DNA of 64,000 bases, taken from positions 88,454,756 through 88,518,755 of the forward strand of contig CM060731.1 in the NCBI GenBank assembly GCA_030704615.1, in the 5' to 3' direction. The DNA is from Takakia lepidozioides (Eukaryota; Streptophyta; Takakiopsida; Takakiales; Takakiaceae). How positions within the stretch are numbered: position 1 is the first letter of the stretch; each line of letters starts with the position of its first letter. The notes under the pieces are model-generated. The model worked only from the letters and a program-made list of their open reading frames with translations. It had not been told where the DNA came from and did no database searches. Made by a program: the position numbers and the translations under genes. Shown in pieces: positions 24,310 to 34,281 of this stretch.

Positions 24310-26287
24310 ATGTCTGGCGGAATTGTTGACGAGTCTAAGAAAGATCTGCACGCGAAAGCAGAAGAGAAGAGAAAGGAAAGACCTGTCCCTGCTCGGCCAA
24401 AGTCGGCAAAGGAAGCTGCTGCTTTGGAACAATCCAGAAAGGCAGCTGAGATGGCACAGAAGACGGTGGATGCAGCTGTGCAGGCTCAACAGAAGGGGTC
24501 GAAGAAGCGGACTCGCCAGCAAGGAGCAGCAGTTGTGACACCCAAGAAAACGAAGAAGCAGAAACAGATAGTGCAGGAAGAGGGTGAGGAAGAGGACTCC
24601 GATGGAGACTTTGTAACTAGTCCACCCCCCGAAATGCAGCCGAAATCCCCTGTGCCCACCGTTGTCACGAGAGGGACGAGAACTGGCTCGGCAAAGAAGG
24701 CACTCTTCAACCCCCCGGGGGGGCACCCTTTCGAGCCGGTGGAAATGAAGAGGCCGAAAGTGGATCCCAATACAGTAGTCCAGTGTGTAAATGAGAGTTT
24801 CTTGGCGGCTTTGGATGGACGGGCAGCCAAGTTGGCATACATGAAGACCATGGAGGGTCTGAAGGGCAGAGCACTGAAAAAGGCGGCTGCCGAAGAGCCT
24901 TCCGACACCCTTGGGTTTCTGAAGATGGTCTCGTTCTTTGAGAGGGTGTGTGCAGACAAGGATTACAGGAGGGGCGGAAATGCCACCGAGTGGTCTTGCG
25001 ATATGATCATCTTGGATATTCCGGACGGAGAGCCTGTGGAAGGACTGCAAGCTTTGCCATCTTGGAACAGGTACTCCGAGGACTTTTGGAAGAAAGGATT
25101 CGGGCTCGCCCGCATGGTGTTGGACGACAGAGGCTGTGTGGTTGTCCTGGCGAGTAGAGGCAAAAACACGCAGACAGGAATTGCGAAGTGGACCCGCAAA
25201 AGCGCCGTCCCAATTCTGAAGAAGAAGTGGACGTGCATCAACACATTGGGCCTTCGGTCGGAAGGGAAGAAGGTAATTACGACATTGGCACTCGTCCTTT
25301 CATTTTCTTAGGAGTTTTGAAATGCGGTGCCGCATTCGATTTCTAATCGTTCCCCACTCTGTATGCAGACGAAGCAGTTCGATGCATACTGCTTTGTGAA
25401 GGAGAACTCCACCTTTGCTTTCCGGAAGGAGGGATTGTTGGTCGACCCGAACTGCGACCCCATCGATTACAACGTCCTGTTCAACAACGTTCACACGGAA
25501 CTTCTCTCTCATAGCCTCACTTCAACGGAACCCCTGCGGTATTCACGGACTCGGAGCCCTGCCTTCATTCAGACAATTATGGAGACATGCACTTACGTGG
25601 AGGGCACAGTGCTCGACCTCATCTGTGGGACAGGTATGCAGAATCTTGTTGTATGTTGTTCTTCAAATTCTCCTTATGCTTTAATTCGCAACATCTGAAG
25701 GGCCATGTTATAATGTGTGGATGGCATTGTAACAGGTGCCTCAATGTGGGCTGGGCGGTTTTCCGACCGGCACCTCTTTGCCTACGAGGAGGACACATCC
25801 GTCTGGGGATCCCATCTGGAAGGGCTGCAACGGAATGTGAAGGCTCCCATCAAAGCCAAAGACTCCTCAGATTCGTCGAAGTCGGAGGAAGAGACAGTGG
25901 ACATTGATGCCGAGGAGAACCCGGAATACGAGTGAGTGCAAACATTGTAAGTTTGCAAAGCCTTCTGGGTGATTTTTTGTCAAACGCATTTCCGGACTGT
26001 GGTTCTCATTGGTCTCGTTGGTGATTGTTATGTGCAGGATTCCAGGATCCGGTTCGAAACATGTAGGGCCTACACTTCCTGCCAGGAAGAATGTCTCGTT
26101 CTTTGCAAGGGCCGACTTCATGACGAGCCCGGTGAAGGACTACTCCCTTCCTAGTTATGTAGCTAAACTCGCAAATACAATGATGAGACGATGTGAGAAT
26201 CCCAGTAAAGTAGAGCAGATTTTGGAGAGGGCTAGGGAGGACAGAAGGATAAGGAAAGAGTTGGCAACAGCAGAGACAGACAGGTAG
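24310..26287 (+). CDS. Class-beta DNA amino-methyltransferase-like protein, four exons
   Basis: Exons 24310-25272, 25369-25633, 25736-25931 and 26038-26287 have GT-AG introns, consistent phases and give 557 residues. Residues 1-150 are Lys/Ala/Glu-rich and disordered with basic runs, likely nuclear. The catalytic-type strand CDMIILDIPDG is at 230-240, followed by a helix and VVVLASRGK, as in N6-adenine/N4-cytosine DNA methyltransferases. Then come RSPAFIQTIM and the AdoMet-binding VLDLICGTG at 402-410, with FAYEED a strand later. This motif order (catalytic first, AdoMet last) is the beta class. The DPPY/SPPY tetrad is replaced by DIPD and the usual LDPFxGSG by LDLICGTG, so catalysis is doubtful. 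Intron 2 splits the last Gly codon of CGTG. Intron 1 contains one of the neighbouring palindromes (25321-25336). An acidic frame follows at 26292-26510 and may be its tail after a frameshift. Confidence 0.6.
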
Positions 26288-26291
26288 ACGG

Positions 26292-26510
26292 GTGCGAAAG
26301 TTCATATGTGATTCAGCGGATGAGAGCGATGCAAACAGGGAGGACGACGACCCAACGGAGGTGAGATGGTCGGTTCCGCAAGGAGAAGATGATTTTTTCG
26401 AAAGCCTGGCCAACGAGCAGTCCGCAGGAGATGAGAAAGGCAATGACGGGGTGGAGGCGGAGCAGGACAGTCAAGGACAGGACGACGATACTGATGATTT
26501 TCAAGATTAA
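26292..26510 (+). CDS. Acidic C-terminal segment, probably part of the methyltransferase-like gene
   Basis: Seventy-two codons, rich in Asp, Glu and Ser, ending DDDTDDFQD and TAA at 26508-26510. It begins 4 bp after the upstream stop in another frame and has no good start codon (GTG). A single-base frameshift near 26284 would fuse it to the preceding exon. It may also be an unrelated small ORF. Confidence 0.4.
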   Translation: MRKFICDSADESDANREDDDPTEVRWSVPQGEDDFFESLANEQSAGDEKGNDGVEAEQDSQGQDDDTDDFQD

Positions 26511-26639
26511 TAGAATTTTAATGAATTCTCTGTACATTTAAATTCTCTTCCAGAGTATATAGAGGAAATTCTCCCCGTCCTTCATGTCCCCTCTCCCATG
26601 TGCTTCTCAACGACACCATCGTCCAAACCACGTCCCTCC

Positions 26640-27640
26640 CAAAATCGGAAATGCGGCACCGCATTTCCAAATCCGGGGCAAGAACAATTTTCTGTTTCAT
26701 GGTTTGGACATCAGAAACTATTCGGCCAAACGGAAATGCGGTGCCGCATTTCCATTTTCGACACGGCAATTTTGCCGATTGTCAGCTCCTTCCATGGAGG
26801 TAAATGGAAATGCCACCCCGCATGCGGAGGTCGAACACGTTATCTAAATGGCGGACATGGAAATGCGGTGCCGCATTTCTATTTTGGAGATGGACGTTTT
26901 TCCAACTGCAGACCCATCGACGGAAATGCGGCTCCGCATTTCATGATGCTAGACGGGAATGCGGCACCGCATTCCATTGTCCAATAAGAAATTTCGATGA
27001 CGTACATGGAAATGCGGCGCCACATTTCCAAAACAGACATCGTTGTTTGTCCAATTCCGGACCCGTGTGGGCATTCCGTCTTGTTGGACGGGAATGCGGC
27101 ACCGCATTCCATTGTCCAATACGAAATTTTGATGACGGACATCGTTGTTTGTCCAATTCCAGACCCTTGGACGGAAATGCGGCACCGCATTGCATCGTGC
27201 TGGACGGAAATGCGGCACCGCATTCCATCGTGCTGGTCGGAAATGCGGCACCGCATTCCATCGTGCTGGACGGAAATGCGGCACCGCATTCCATTGTCCA
27301 ATAAGAACTTTCGATTGCCAAACATGGAAATGCGTGGCCGCATTTCCAAGGCCCACGTCGTTGTTTGTCCAATTCCAGACCCGTGTGGGTATTCCGTCTA
27401 GCTAGACGGAAATGCGGCACCGCATTCCATTGTCCAATACGAAATTTTGATGACGGACATGGAAATGCGGCACCGCATTCCATTGTCCAATACGAAATTT
27501 TGATGACGGACATGGAAATGCGGTGCCGCATTTTCAGAACGGACATCGTTGTTTGTCCAATTCCAGACCCTTCGACTGAAATGCGGCACCGCATTCCATT
27601 GTGCTCTCCGGAAATGCGGTGCCGCATTCCATTGTCCATT
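26640..27640. repeat. Field of GC-core palindromes, AAATGCGGYRCCGCATTT
   Basis: About 18 copies of an 18- to 22-bp palindrome with core TGCGGCACCGCA or TGCGGTGCCGCA, flanked by GAAA/TTTC or GGA/TCC. Examples start near 26648, 26732, 26859, 26922, 26956, 27090, 27172, 27205, 27238, 27270, 27408, 27460, 27511, 27578 and 27610. Between them, two spacer phrases recur: CATTGTCCAATACGAAATTT and TCGTTGTTTGTCCAATTCC. Frames through it are artefacts of the repeat. Single outliers occur in methyltransferase intron 1 (25321) and in the divergent promoter (28782). Confidence 0.92.
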
Positions 27641-27919
27641 TCCGAGCTTCGGCATGTACACGTTTCCTTTTACTCATACATGGATTTCCTTCACCTCAGG
27701 ACTCTGATATCGCTGACTCTGGTATATTCATATGGACAGACACATTGTAGAAATGAGACCACAAATTGTAAACAGTGGGCCAATTACGGCAGTTCTTGAA
27801 CACAATGAAACACAAGCACACAGAAGTGAGGTACGATGGGTTGTTTTATTGATCGAACACAGTGTCTCACATTTAGCAACTCCAGACAAATCTAAGCCCT
27901 TCCTCCTTCTACATGGGCG
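27641..27919. other. Spacer between palindrome field and minus-strand gene
   Basis: No gene or repeat recognised. It would hold the 3' UTR of the minus-strand gene at 27920-28528. Confidence 0.4.
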
Positions 27920-28528
27920 TCACCAAGTCGACGGACCTTCGATAGCCCTCAAAACAAGCTCATTACTGATGCGGCACCTCGAGGTAAACTGCAATGCGGT
28001 CGTTCCAGTGCCCTTGGTGGAGCTGACGACAATGTCATGCCCATCAATCATACCACCATCATACATTGACAAGGTCACTGTGGGCCTCATGTGCCCGTGC
28101 GATTCGTCTTCGCAACTCAGCCGAATGTCTCCATACACTGGAAGAGCGGAGTGAACTCCACGAATATAGTTTTCCCCGGTGCCGTCCTCCCTGGTCCACT
28201 GGCAGCAGTTCCAGCGCCAAAGTGAGGCCGTGCGTGATCTGTCCGGCATCCCATTCCACCTTGGTATATCGAGGTCAACAATTTTCAGGACCCACGGACC
28301 GCATTGACCCTCGCCCTCACCTCGCTCAAAGCGGTAATAGCCCTCCAAATACTCCATTGCGCGCAAAGACTCCCACTTGATTCCAGAAGCGTCTGTGAAA
28401 ACAAAGAGCCAGACAATGATGTCTCCTGATTCTGGTTTGAACATAGCATAATCATGGCCATGATAAGGGCAGTCAGCAGGATTTTGGCAACACGGCATCC
28501 TTGAAAAAGAGTAGCGGAGTACGCTCAA
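27920..28528 (-). CDS. Protein of unknown family, member 1 of a divergent pair
   Basis: About 200 residues. Visible features: Cys-rich start MPCCQNPADCPYHGHDY, then SGDIIVWLFVF, YLEGYYRFERGEG, WVLKIVDLDIP, RWNCCQW, YGDIRLS and DGGMIDGHDIVV, all shared with the plus-strand partner at 28905-29598. Conserved blocks read like a beta-rich globular domain with possible metal-binding Cys/His. The frame is open for a little upstream (LSLSVLRYSFSRM), so the start is uncertain; the frame is intact throughout. No family recognised. Confidence 0.55.
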   Translation of the reverse strand: MSVLRYSFSRMPCCQNPADCPYHGHDYAMFKPESGDIIVWLFVFTDASGIKWESLRAMEYLEGYYRFERGEGEGQCGPWVLKIVDLDIPRWNGMPDRSRTASLWRWNCCQWTREDGTGENYIRGVHSALPVYGDIRLSCEDESHGHMRPTVTLSMYDGGMIDGHDIVVSSTKGTGTTALQFTSRCRISNELVLRAIEGPSTW

Positions 28529-28904
28529 TGACAGCAGCTCCCGGATGGAGGAGGCAGCAGCGCGGTGGCTGGAAGAAGTTCAAGCAAACGCTGCAATTCC
28601 TCACAAACACTCCAGGGCACATTTAATTTTCCCCCCTACAAGAACCTGCACGGATGAAGATTGGCTGCTCCATGAATGTAGCCGTTTCAGTTTCCTTCCC
28701 TGCCATGCAAACTATGGGCAGTAAGTGCCAGGTGGGCCTATAGCCACTCGAGCCGACGAAGTCCATCCCCCCTTCGATGTAAATGCGGCGCCGAATTTCC
28801 ATCCGGGGGATGGACTTCGGTGGCAGATTTCAAACTATACCCCATGGATGAGAAAGAGGTATCGGTTCATCCACCGCTGGCGTGATGAACACGTTACACG
28901 ATGA
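28529..28904. promoter_or_regulatory. Divergent intergenic region with nested palindrome
   Basis: About 375 bp shared by two head-to-head genes. Contains a perfect 15-bp inverted repeat, CGAAGTCCATCCCCC at 28757-28771 and its complement at 28805-28819. Its 33-base spacer holds a variant of the GC-core palindrome (AATGCGGCGCCGAATTT, about 28781-28797). The location suggests a shared control site. No TATA box was assigned. Confidence 0.5.
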
Positions 28905-29598
28905 TTGGTGGGTACGTGGGACCCAGATGCTCCATTATTGGAGCCCGCACTGCTCTTCCCCTTCTCATCATTTCAAAAATCTAAGGGCTTCGTTGCTGTC
29001 CGCAAGGTCATTGTCATCGGCATCAAAGACGTCCTCAGGTCCTCCTTTGCAAGGATGTCGTGCTTCCGGAACCGGGACGACTGCCCTTATGGAGGCTTCG
29101 ATTATGTAGTGTATTCGGCCACATCGGGAGACATCGTTATCTGGTATTGGTTCGAATGTGGAAACATTGTCCGCTTTTGAGTATATCCCAGGCCACTACG
29201 CCTTCGAGCGGGGTGACGATCTTGGTCTGAGGAGTCCGTGGCTCCTGCGCATCCTTGATTCCGATTTTCCCACGTACGACGGGCACCCATGCAGAAGAAT
29301 GCGCACTGCTATGCTGTTGCGGTGGAACTGCTGCCAGTGGACGTGGGTGGACTCCATCGGAGAGACGTATTCTCCTGAAGGAGTGCGCTCCTCTTCTCCA
29401 TTGTATGGGGACATTCGCATTGGTGTGGACGACGAAAACGTGAAGCTTTCCATATTCGATGGTGGTACGATTGAAGGGCACGACATTGTGGTGAACATCA
29501 ACAGGGGCGGTACAACGGCTGCAATCCAGTTTACCTGGAGGAGCCCGATGACTCATGAGCTAGTTTTCAGAGTAGTCGAAGTCCCATTGACAACGTGA
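28905..29598 (+). pseudogene. Protein of unknown family, member 2 of the divergent pair, frameshifted
   Basis: Paralogue of the 27920-28528 gene. First frame: GFVAVRKVIVIGIKDVLRSSFARMSCFRNRDDCPYGGFDY and SGDIVIWYWFE, then a stop near 29178. Second frame from about 29158: TLSAFEYIPGHYAFERGDD, LLRWNCCQW, GDIRIGVDDENVKLSIFDGGTIEGHDIVV. Alignment to its partner shows a small deletion at about 29140-29160 that shifts frame; alternatively a short intron is hidden there. AATAAA occurs at 29682-29687, 84 bp after the stop, as a likely polyadenylation signal. Confidence 0.5.
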
Positions 29599-29599
29599 C

Positions 29600-29955
29600 T
29601 TTTATTCAGAAGGCACAGGGCTAAAGATTTGTTTGCACAATCAACACAGTAGACGTGCTTCAAATGCAATTCATGTGGATCAATAAAAATCCCATAGTGC
29701 TATCTTTTTGTTCTATTCTGTATCCATCGTTCCCAAAATGCATCATTCCTCATTTCGTTTGGGATTGGGAGTGTGGGTGGATTTTGCAAGTGGTTGGTAG
29801 GCTGAAATGGGCCCCCATTGTACAGAGCAGTACCACCCTACCATTCGCAAAACATTGTCTTTCAATATGTAATTCTAAAAAACATTGTCGAACCTCCTTC
29901 ATCGGGAGGTCCTTCTCCCCCTATGACCGTGACACCCTAAACCTTATTCCCGCGG
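29600..29955. other. 3' flank of the plus-strand unknown gene
   Basis: Unremarkable noncoding DNA containing the probable poly(A) signal. No further gene seen. Confidence 0.4.
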
Positions 29956-30055
29956 ACACTCATTTCCGGAAAATAGTCCTGCTCATGTTTTTTTCGACAC
30001 TTACGACTCTGCTCATGGCTCATGCCGCTCATGGCTCATGGCTCATGAAATAGCA
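29956..30055 (+). repeat. CTCATG-rich right end with CTCATGAAATAGCAGCCCC
   Basis: Units GGCTCATGGCTCATG repeat four times and end CTCATGAAATAGCAGCCCC. The preceding sequence matches the left array region. Copy B pol sequence begins within 16 bp, marking a junction. Confidence 0.8.
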
Positions 30056-30070
30056 GCCCCCATACAGAAG

Positions 30071-30190
30071 ATGTATGATAACAACACCGCCATGTTACAA
30101 ACCATTAACAAAGAGATGCTGGGAAGAGACAATGCCAATAAGTTGAAGGGATACTATGGTATCCATGACAAACCATTGCAGCACGATTAG
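30071..30190 (+). pseudogene. C-terminal scrap of Pol, copy B
   Basis: Forty codons equal to the tail of the copy A polyprotein (MYDNNTAMLQTINKEMLGR). A TAG at 30188-30190 replaces a Leu codon of copy A. CACAGC minisatellite follows at about 30300-30430. Confidence 0.85.
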
Positions 30191-30849
30191 CATATTGAAA
30201 CACAGAAACAGTCACGGGCTGCACCGGTAATACCAACGGAGCATGAAGCACTTGTCGTAAAGCCGAATGTGTATGGCCTGAGTGGAGAACATGGGTGTTC
30301 GCACAGTTATCACAACCCATCACAGCATCACACAGCCTATCATTGCCCACCACAGTGCCATACAGTCTACCACAACCCACCACAGTGTCAGTTTGACACA
30401 GCCTGTCACAACCCAACACAGCCCACGCGGGTTACACAGTCCATAGGGTCAGTGACAGGTGGACGTGGGTTAACGTCCGAAAAGTGGCCGGCGGGTGAAA
30501 AGACAGCTTGGAAGTCAAACTCGGAGAATGTGCCACGCGGACAGGGGAAGATGGAGGTAGGTCTAGAAACAAACACGTGGTCGCCAGGGCGAAGCACACC
30601 GCAGTGCATATATTGCAAAAGCGGGTGTCATCATGCAAGAAGACAAATTGGGCCGTCAAAGTACCTACCCGGTACATCAACCCAAACTATTTGTGGGCCC
30701 ATTAATGCATTCGGGGCAAGGGTAACGGAACCCTTTACGAGTACAGAAAAGGGGGACTTTTGCCACATGTGCTGTCCTAGTGGACATTCCAGGGGGGAAA
30801 GTCCACTGAGGGGGGTTAAATTAAGAAGTTACCCAAGGAGGCAACAGCC

Positions 30850-31405
30850 AATCTGGGTAACTCCCGTCCGAGGCTCAAAGTTCTGAAGAAATTGAATCAT
30901 ATACTGCCGATGATGCAAGGACCAGTCCTTGCGTAGCAGCCCCTCCAATCGCAACTCCCTCAGTAGCTCCACTGCCTGTGGTGTAGCAATTGTTTGCTTC
31001 TGCAGAATCGTGGTGCTCTTCACCCTGATATCCTCCATTCCCCTCACTCTCTTCATTCTAGACAAACAAAAAGGCCTTGTTTGGAAAAGCTGTAGGAAAG
31101 CTTGCAGGGCACAGAGCATAAAGGTATGGTTGGCACAGAATGGAACGGGTAAGTGCGTGTAAGCCTATGGGGCTTGCAAGTATCGAGTGAGAGAGAATGT
31201 ACCCTCAACCCGTCCGTCCTTGCGCCACTGCGTGAGAAGTAAAGCGAGCGTGTAATCTCTAATATCCGCCATAGCTACAAAGCTATAGCTTTGTTTGCCC
31301 CTCCCGTCGAAACGCTGGTTATTCGGAGGCACCCCGACTCTTGCGCTCATAACCCTGCTAATTTCTTGTTCTTGTTTCTTGGAGGAAACCACCTGCATGT
31401 AATTC
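30850..31405 (-). pseudogene. Inverted 5' part of the post-pol ORF, copy B
   Basis: On the minus strand reads MADIRDYTLALLLTQWRKDGRVEGTFSL and then MKRVRGMEDIRVKSTTILQKQTIATPQ, equivalent to copy A 19275-19690 on the plus strand. The sequence after 31405 corresponds to copy A 20185, so about 490 bp are deleted next to the inversion. Confidence 0.85.
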
Positions 31406-34240
31406 TGAGGGTGGACTGGAGGGGCAACACCAGTCTAAGAGACAGAAGCGGAATATGACTGTAGTGGCAGATCCACTAGCTTCAAGGAAACCGCAAGATG
31501 ATGTTTCCATAGCTCTTGTGCAGGATGGGGCACAGCAGCACAGAGGGCTGTTAATACTGGAAGCACGACCTTTGGAGAGGGAAGAAGAAGTCACTTCGGT
31601 ACCACAGCCATCACAGCCAGTTGAATCGGTTGTCTTTGAGGTTCCTTAGTTAGTACATGTTGTTCCACCAGAGCCTATTGCTCTGGAAGGAGAAGGGTTG
31701 GACATTCCCACTACAGAGCAGGTTGTGGCAGAAATTGAGAAGGGTGACCTTCTCTATGAAAACTCTGGCTTGGTCAGGGAATCAGTAGTACCAGAGGTGC
31801 AGAGTCTGTCCAGGGAAATCCCTGCTTTGCATGTAGTACCCACACCTGTGGCGGAGGTACCAGGGGTAGAATGTAAGGGCACTGCAGCACCTGTGGAGGA
31901 TGAGGTGGTTCAGGAAGAGGATCTGGTAGGAACATGGCCTGAATGGTTGGTGAAACATCACACTGTGGAGGATCAAGGAGAACAGCAACAAGTTCACCAT
32001 GGAGACCCACAGCAGGCCATGCTTATGAGTTCCATAATCAGGACACTCCATGTTCCATTTACACAATTAGCAGCTTTAAGGGAGGAACTCAAGCAGGAGT
32101 TTGAGGCAAGAATTGCCACCGAGTGTGCAAACAAGGTGGATGTGGAGGCCAACCTCAAGTTGCAAAAGAATTGGAGGACACAAAGGCTGCCTTGCAGTTG
32201 GCTAAGGGAAATTTGATTTAAGCAGGTCTCGAGCAGGACAAGGTGCATGAAGCACATAAGCAACAGTTATACCAATTGCAGGTGAAGCATGAGGGCAAGT
32301 TGCAGGAAGTGAACGTGCTACATACAAAGTTGGAGGCAGTTCATCAGAGAATGACCATACAATGTGCCACACTAACAACTGCTCTAGAGGAAACTGCGTT
32401 AGAAGTTAACAGACAAGGAGAGAGATGTATGATGGCAGAAGCTGAGATAATAGAGCAAGGGAAACTCATTATTGATTTGAAGGCTACAATATGTCGCAAT
32501 GAGAATACTTTCCAACAGTACAGTCAGGTTGAGACTGAGAATGAGAGGTACATCCTGGAGTTGCAGCAAATACTCATGGTCCATAAGAATGAACTCTTTT
32601 GTGGCTAACAAGGCTTGGAAGGAAGCCAATAATTTGGCTGCTGCCTATGCGGCCCTAGTTGAACCTCATGCGAAGCGCATGGAGGCTTTACAGCAGCAGA
32701 TAGATGTGTACAGACTCAAGGAGGATCAGACTCTCAGGGGTGCCACACAGGACATGGTGGATAATCACCTTATGCAAGTATGGTTAGCACAAGGGCCGGT
32801 AGAAGGCAAAGCACCAAGGAAGCTCACCCAGGGAGAGATGAATGATCTCAGATTGCACGTGCAGAACATTGCCACAACTACTATAGACAATGTCTATAGT
32901 AGGATAGCGGAGTTACATGATGATGTGGAAGGCCTGCAGACTCAAGTGGATGACCTGAGTTCAAATATTGACAAGAGAGTCTTTATTCCTGAGGAGCAGC
33001 TGGTGGCTACTTATTTGCATGTAGGACTCTGATTTTTTAGTCTTCTTCGCAGGAGGTGCAGGAGTTGCTAGTGGTAGAAGGGCCAGTGGTGGCAATATCA
33101 CAGCTTCCACAGAAGGTGGTTGTGCGGGTGGCTGACCCTGTTGCTACTATGGCAAAGCCACAGCCTGAGGTTTGGGGGGATGCTGCTTTTCACCCACCTA
33201 GGACTCCTGCTGCACTGGAGTACAGTCGGGCAATGATTATGCCCTTCAACCAAATTCCCATTGTGCTGGATTTGGCTTGGAAGGAATTTAGTCCTCTGCA
33301 GTCGTTGGCACATTACTACCAGATCATGCGCATTTTGTTGCCAGTGGCAACTCGGACTAAGGTTCTTCCAAACAATCGACCCATTGAGGATCATCACTTT
33401 GCAAGGTACTGGTCTGAGGCAGGCACCATGCTGAAGGAATTAATTGTCTTCCAGGTTGTACATGGGTACATCTATACCAAGACCAAGGAGGTATCTAGTA
33501 TTGTCATGGGCTGTGGATTATACTATGCTGCTTGTTTCATGGCACGTTATCACATTGAGCAGCAGAAGATGCAATCACGATTTTTTGAGTTATTCCAGTG
33601 GGGATCATTGGGTCTTACCTTCAGTGCCACCTCATATGTACTTGTATGATGCGAAAGTTATGATGCAGAAGGATTCCCAACTTCGTTCATGGTTTAATTT
33701 GGCTTGGCACAACTTGGCAACAGAGAAAGTGGGCCCTGATGATATTTTCTATAAGGGACATGAAGCCTGGAAATACTTACACTGTTCCAAAGTCATTGGC
33801 ACACCTCTCACCTATACGGCTAAGGAGTTCAGGGCGTTCACTCATTTTGCTTGCACGCGCTTACAGCAAGTAGTACAATTTAAGCTTCCAGACATGGTGG
33901 GACAACATTGTATGCCACGCCGGATTCCGGAGAAGCCACTTAAAGTTCGGCCGTTAAAACACTTAAGGGGGGACGATGATTCTGATACTACTGGTTCTTC
34001 AAGGGAATTTTTTGATATGGCAGAGGACTATTCACTCCAGATGGCAGAGAAGAAAAGACGGGGATCTCCTATGCCTGAGAGGTTACCTCGTTATCAACCA
34101 CAGGAGGGTCAGACATTTCCAGGTAGTGCTCAATCACCTCCATCAGCCAGTGACAGGGCTTGAGCTCGCACACGGAGTCTTCACGAGACTCTCACCGTCA
34201 GAAGGGTGCTCGCTCACAAAGGTTTGCTGATCCTAAATAG
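31406..34240 (+). pseudogene. Remainder of the post-pol ORF, copy B
   Basis: Same order as copy A: GLDIPTTEQVVAEIEKGDLLYE, coiled coil, Pro-rich linker, FNQIPIVLDLAWKEFSP, GCGLYYAACF, basic Ser-rich tail. Unlike copy A, the first two segments are in one frame here (31650-32216), and codons replaced by stops in A are sense here. B has its own damage: TAG at 31647-31649, frameshifts near 32155, 32595, 33030 and 33600, and a stop near 34163. Confidence 0.85.
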
Positions 34241-34281
34241 TAAACCGTGAGGACACGGCTTTTTGAGAGGGGGAGGGGTAA

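Larger units (their letters stand above)
24055..30056. mobile_element. Candidate novel element: methyltransferase-like gene, palindrome field, divergent gene pair
   Basis: Six kilobases between the LTR of copy A and truncated copy B. Contains, in order, a CTCATG-rich end, a spliced methyltransferase-like gene, about 18 GC-core palindromes, two head-to-head paralogous genes and a second CTCATG-rich end. Both ends finish in CTCATGAAATAG in the same orientation, and the right one runs into CAGCCCCC directly beside pol sequence of copy B, as an insertion would. No transposase of known type is visible and no left terminus or target duplication could be fixed. That it is a mobile element is inference; it could also be a host locus flanked by such elements. 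Confidence 0.45.

Noticed and set aside
24310-26287. Bacterial contamination carrying a restriction-modification system
   Set aside because: The gene has three phased GT-AG introns, lies between plant-type retroelements, and no restriction endonuclease is adjacent.
26804-27799. Several long ORFs on both strands (up to 232 codons) rich in NAAPHF/ECGAAFP
   Set aside because: They are translations of the palindrome field; symmetric units give open frames on both strands. No unique protein sequence.
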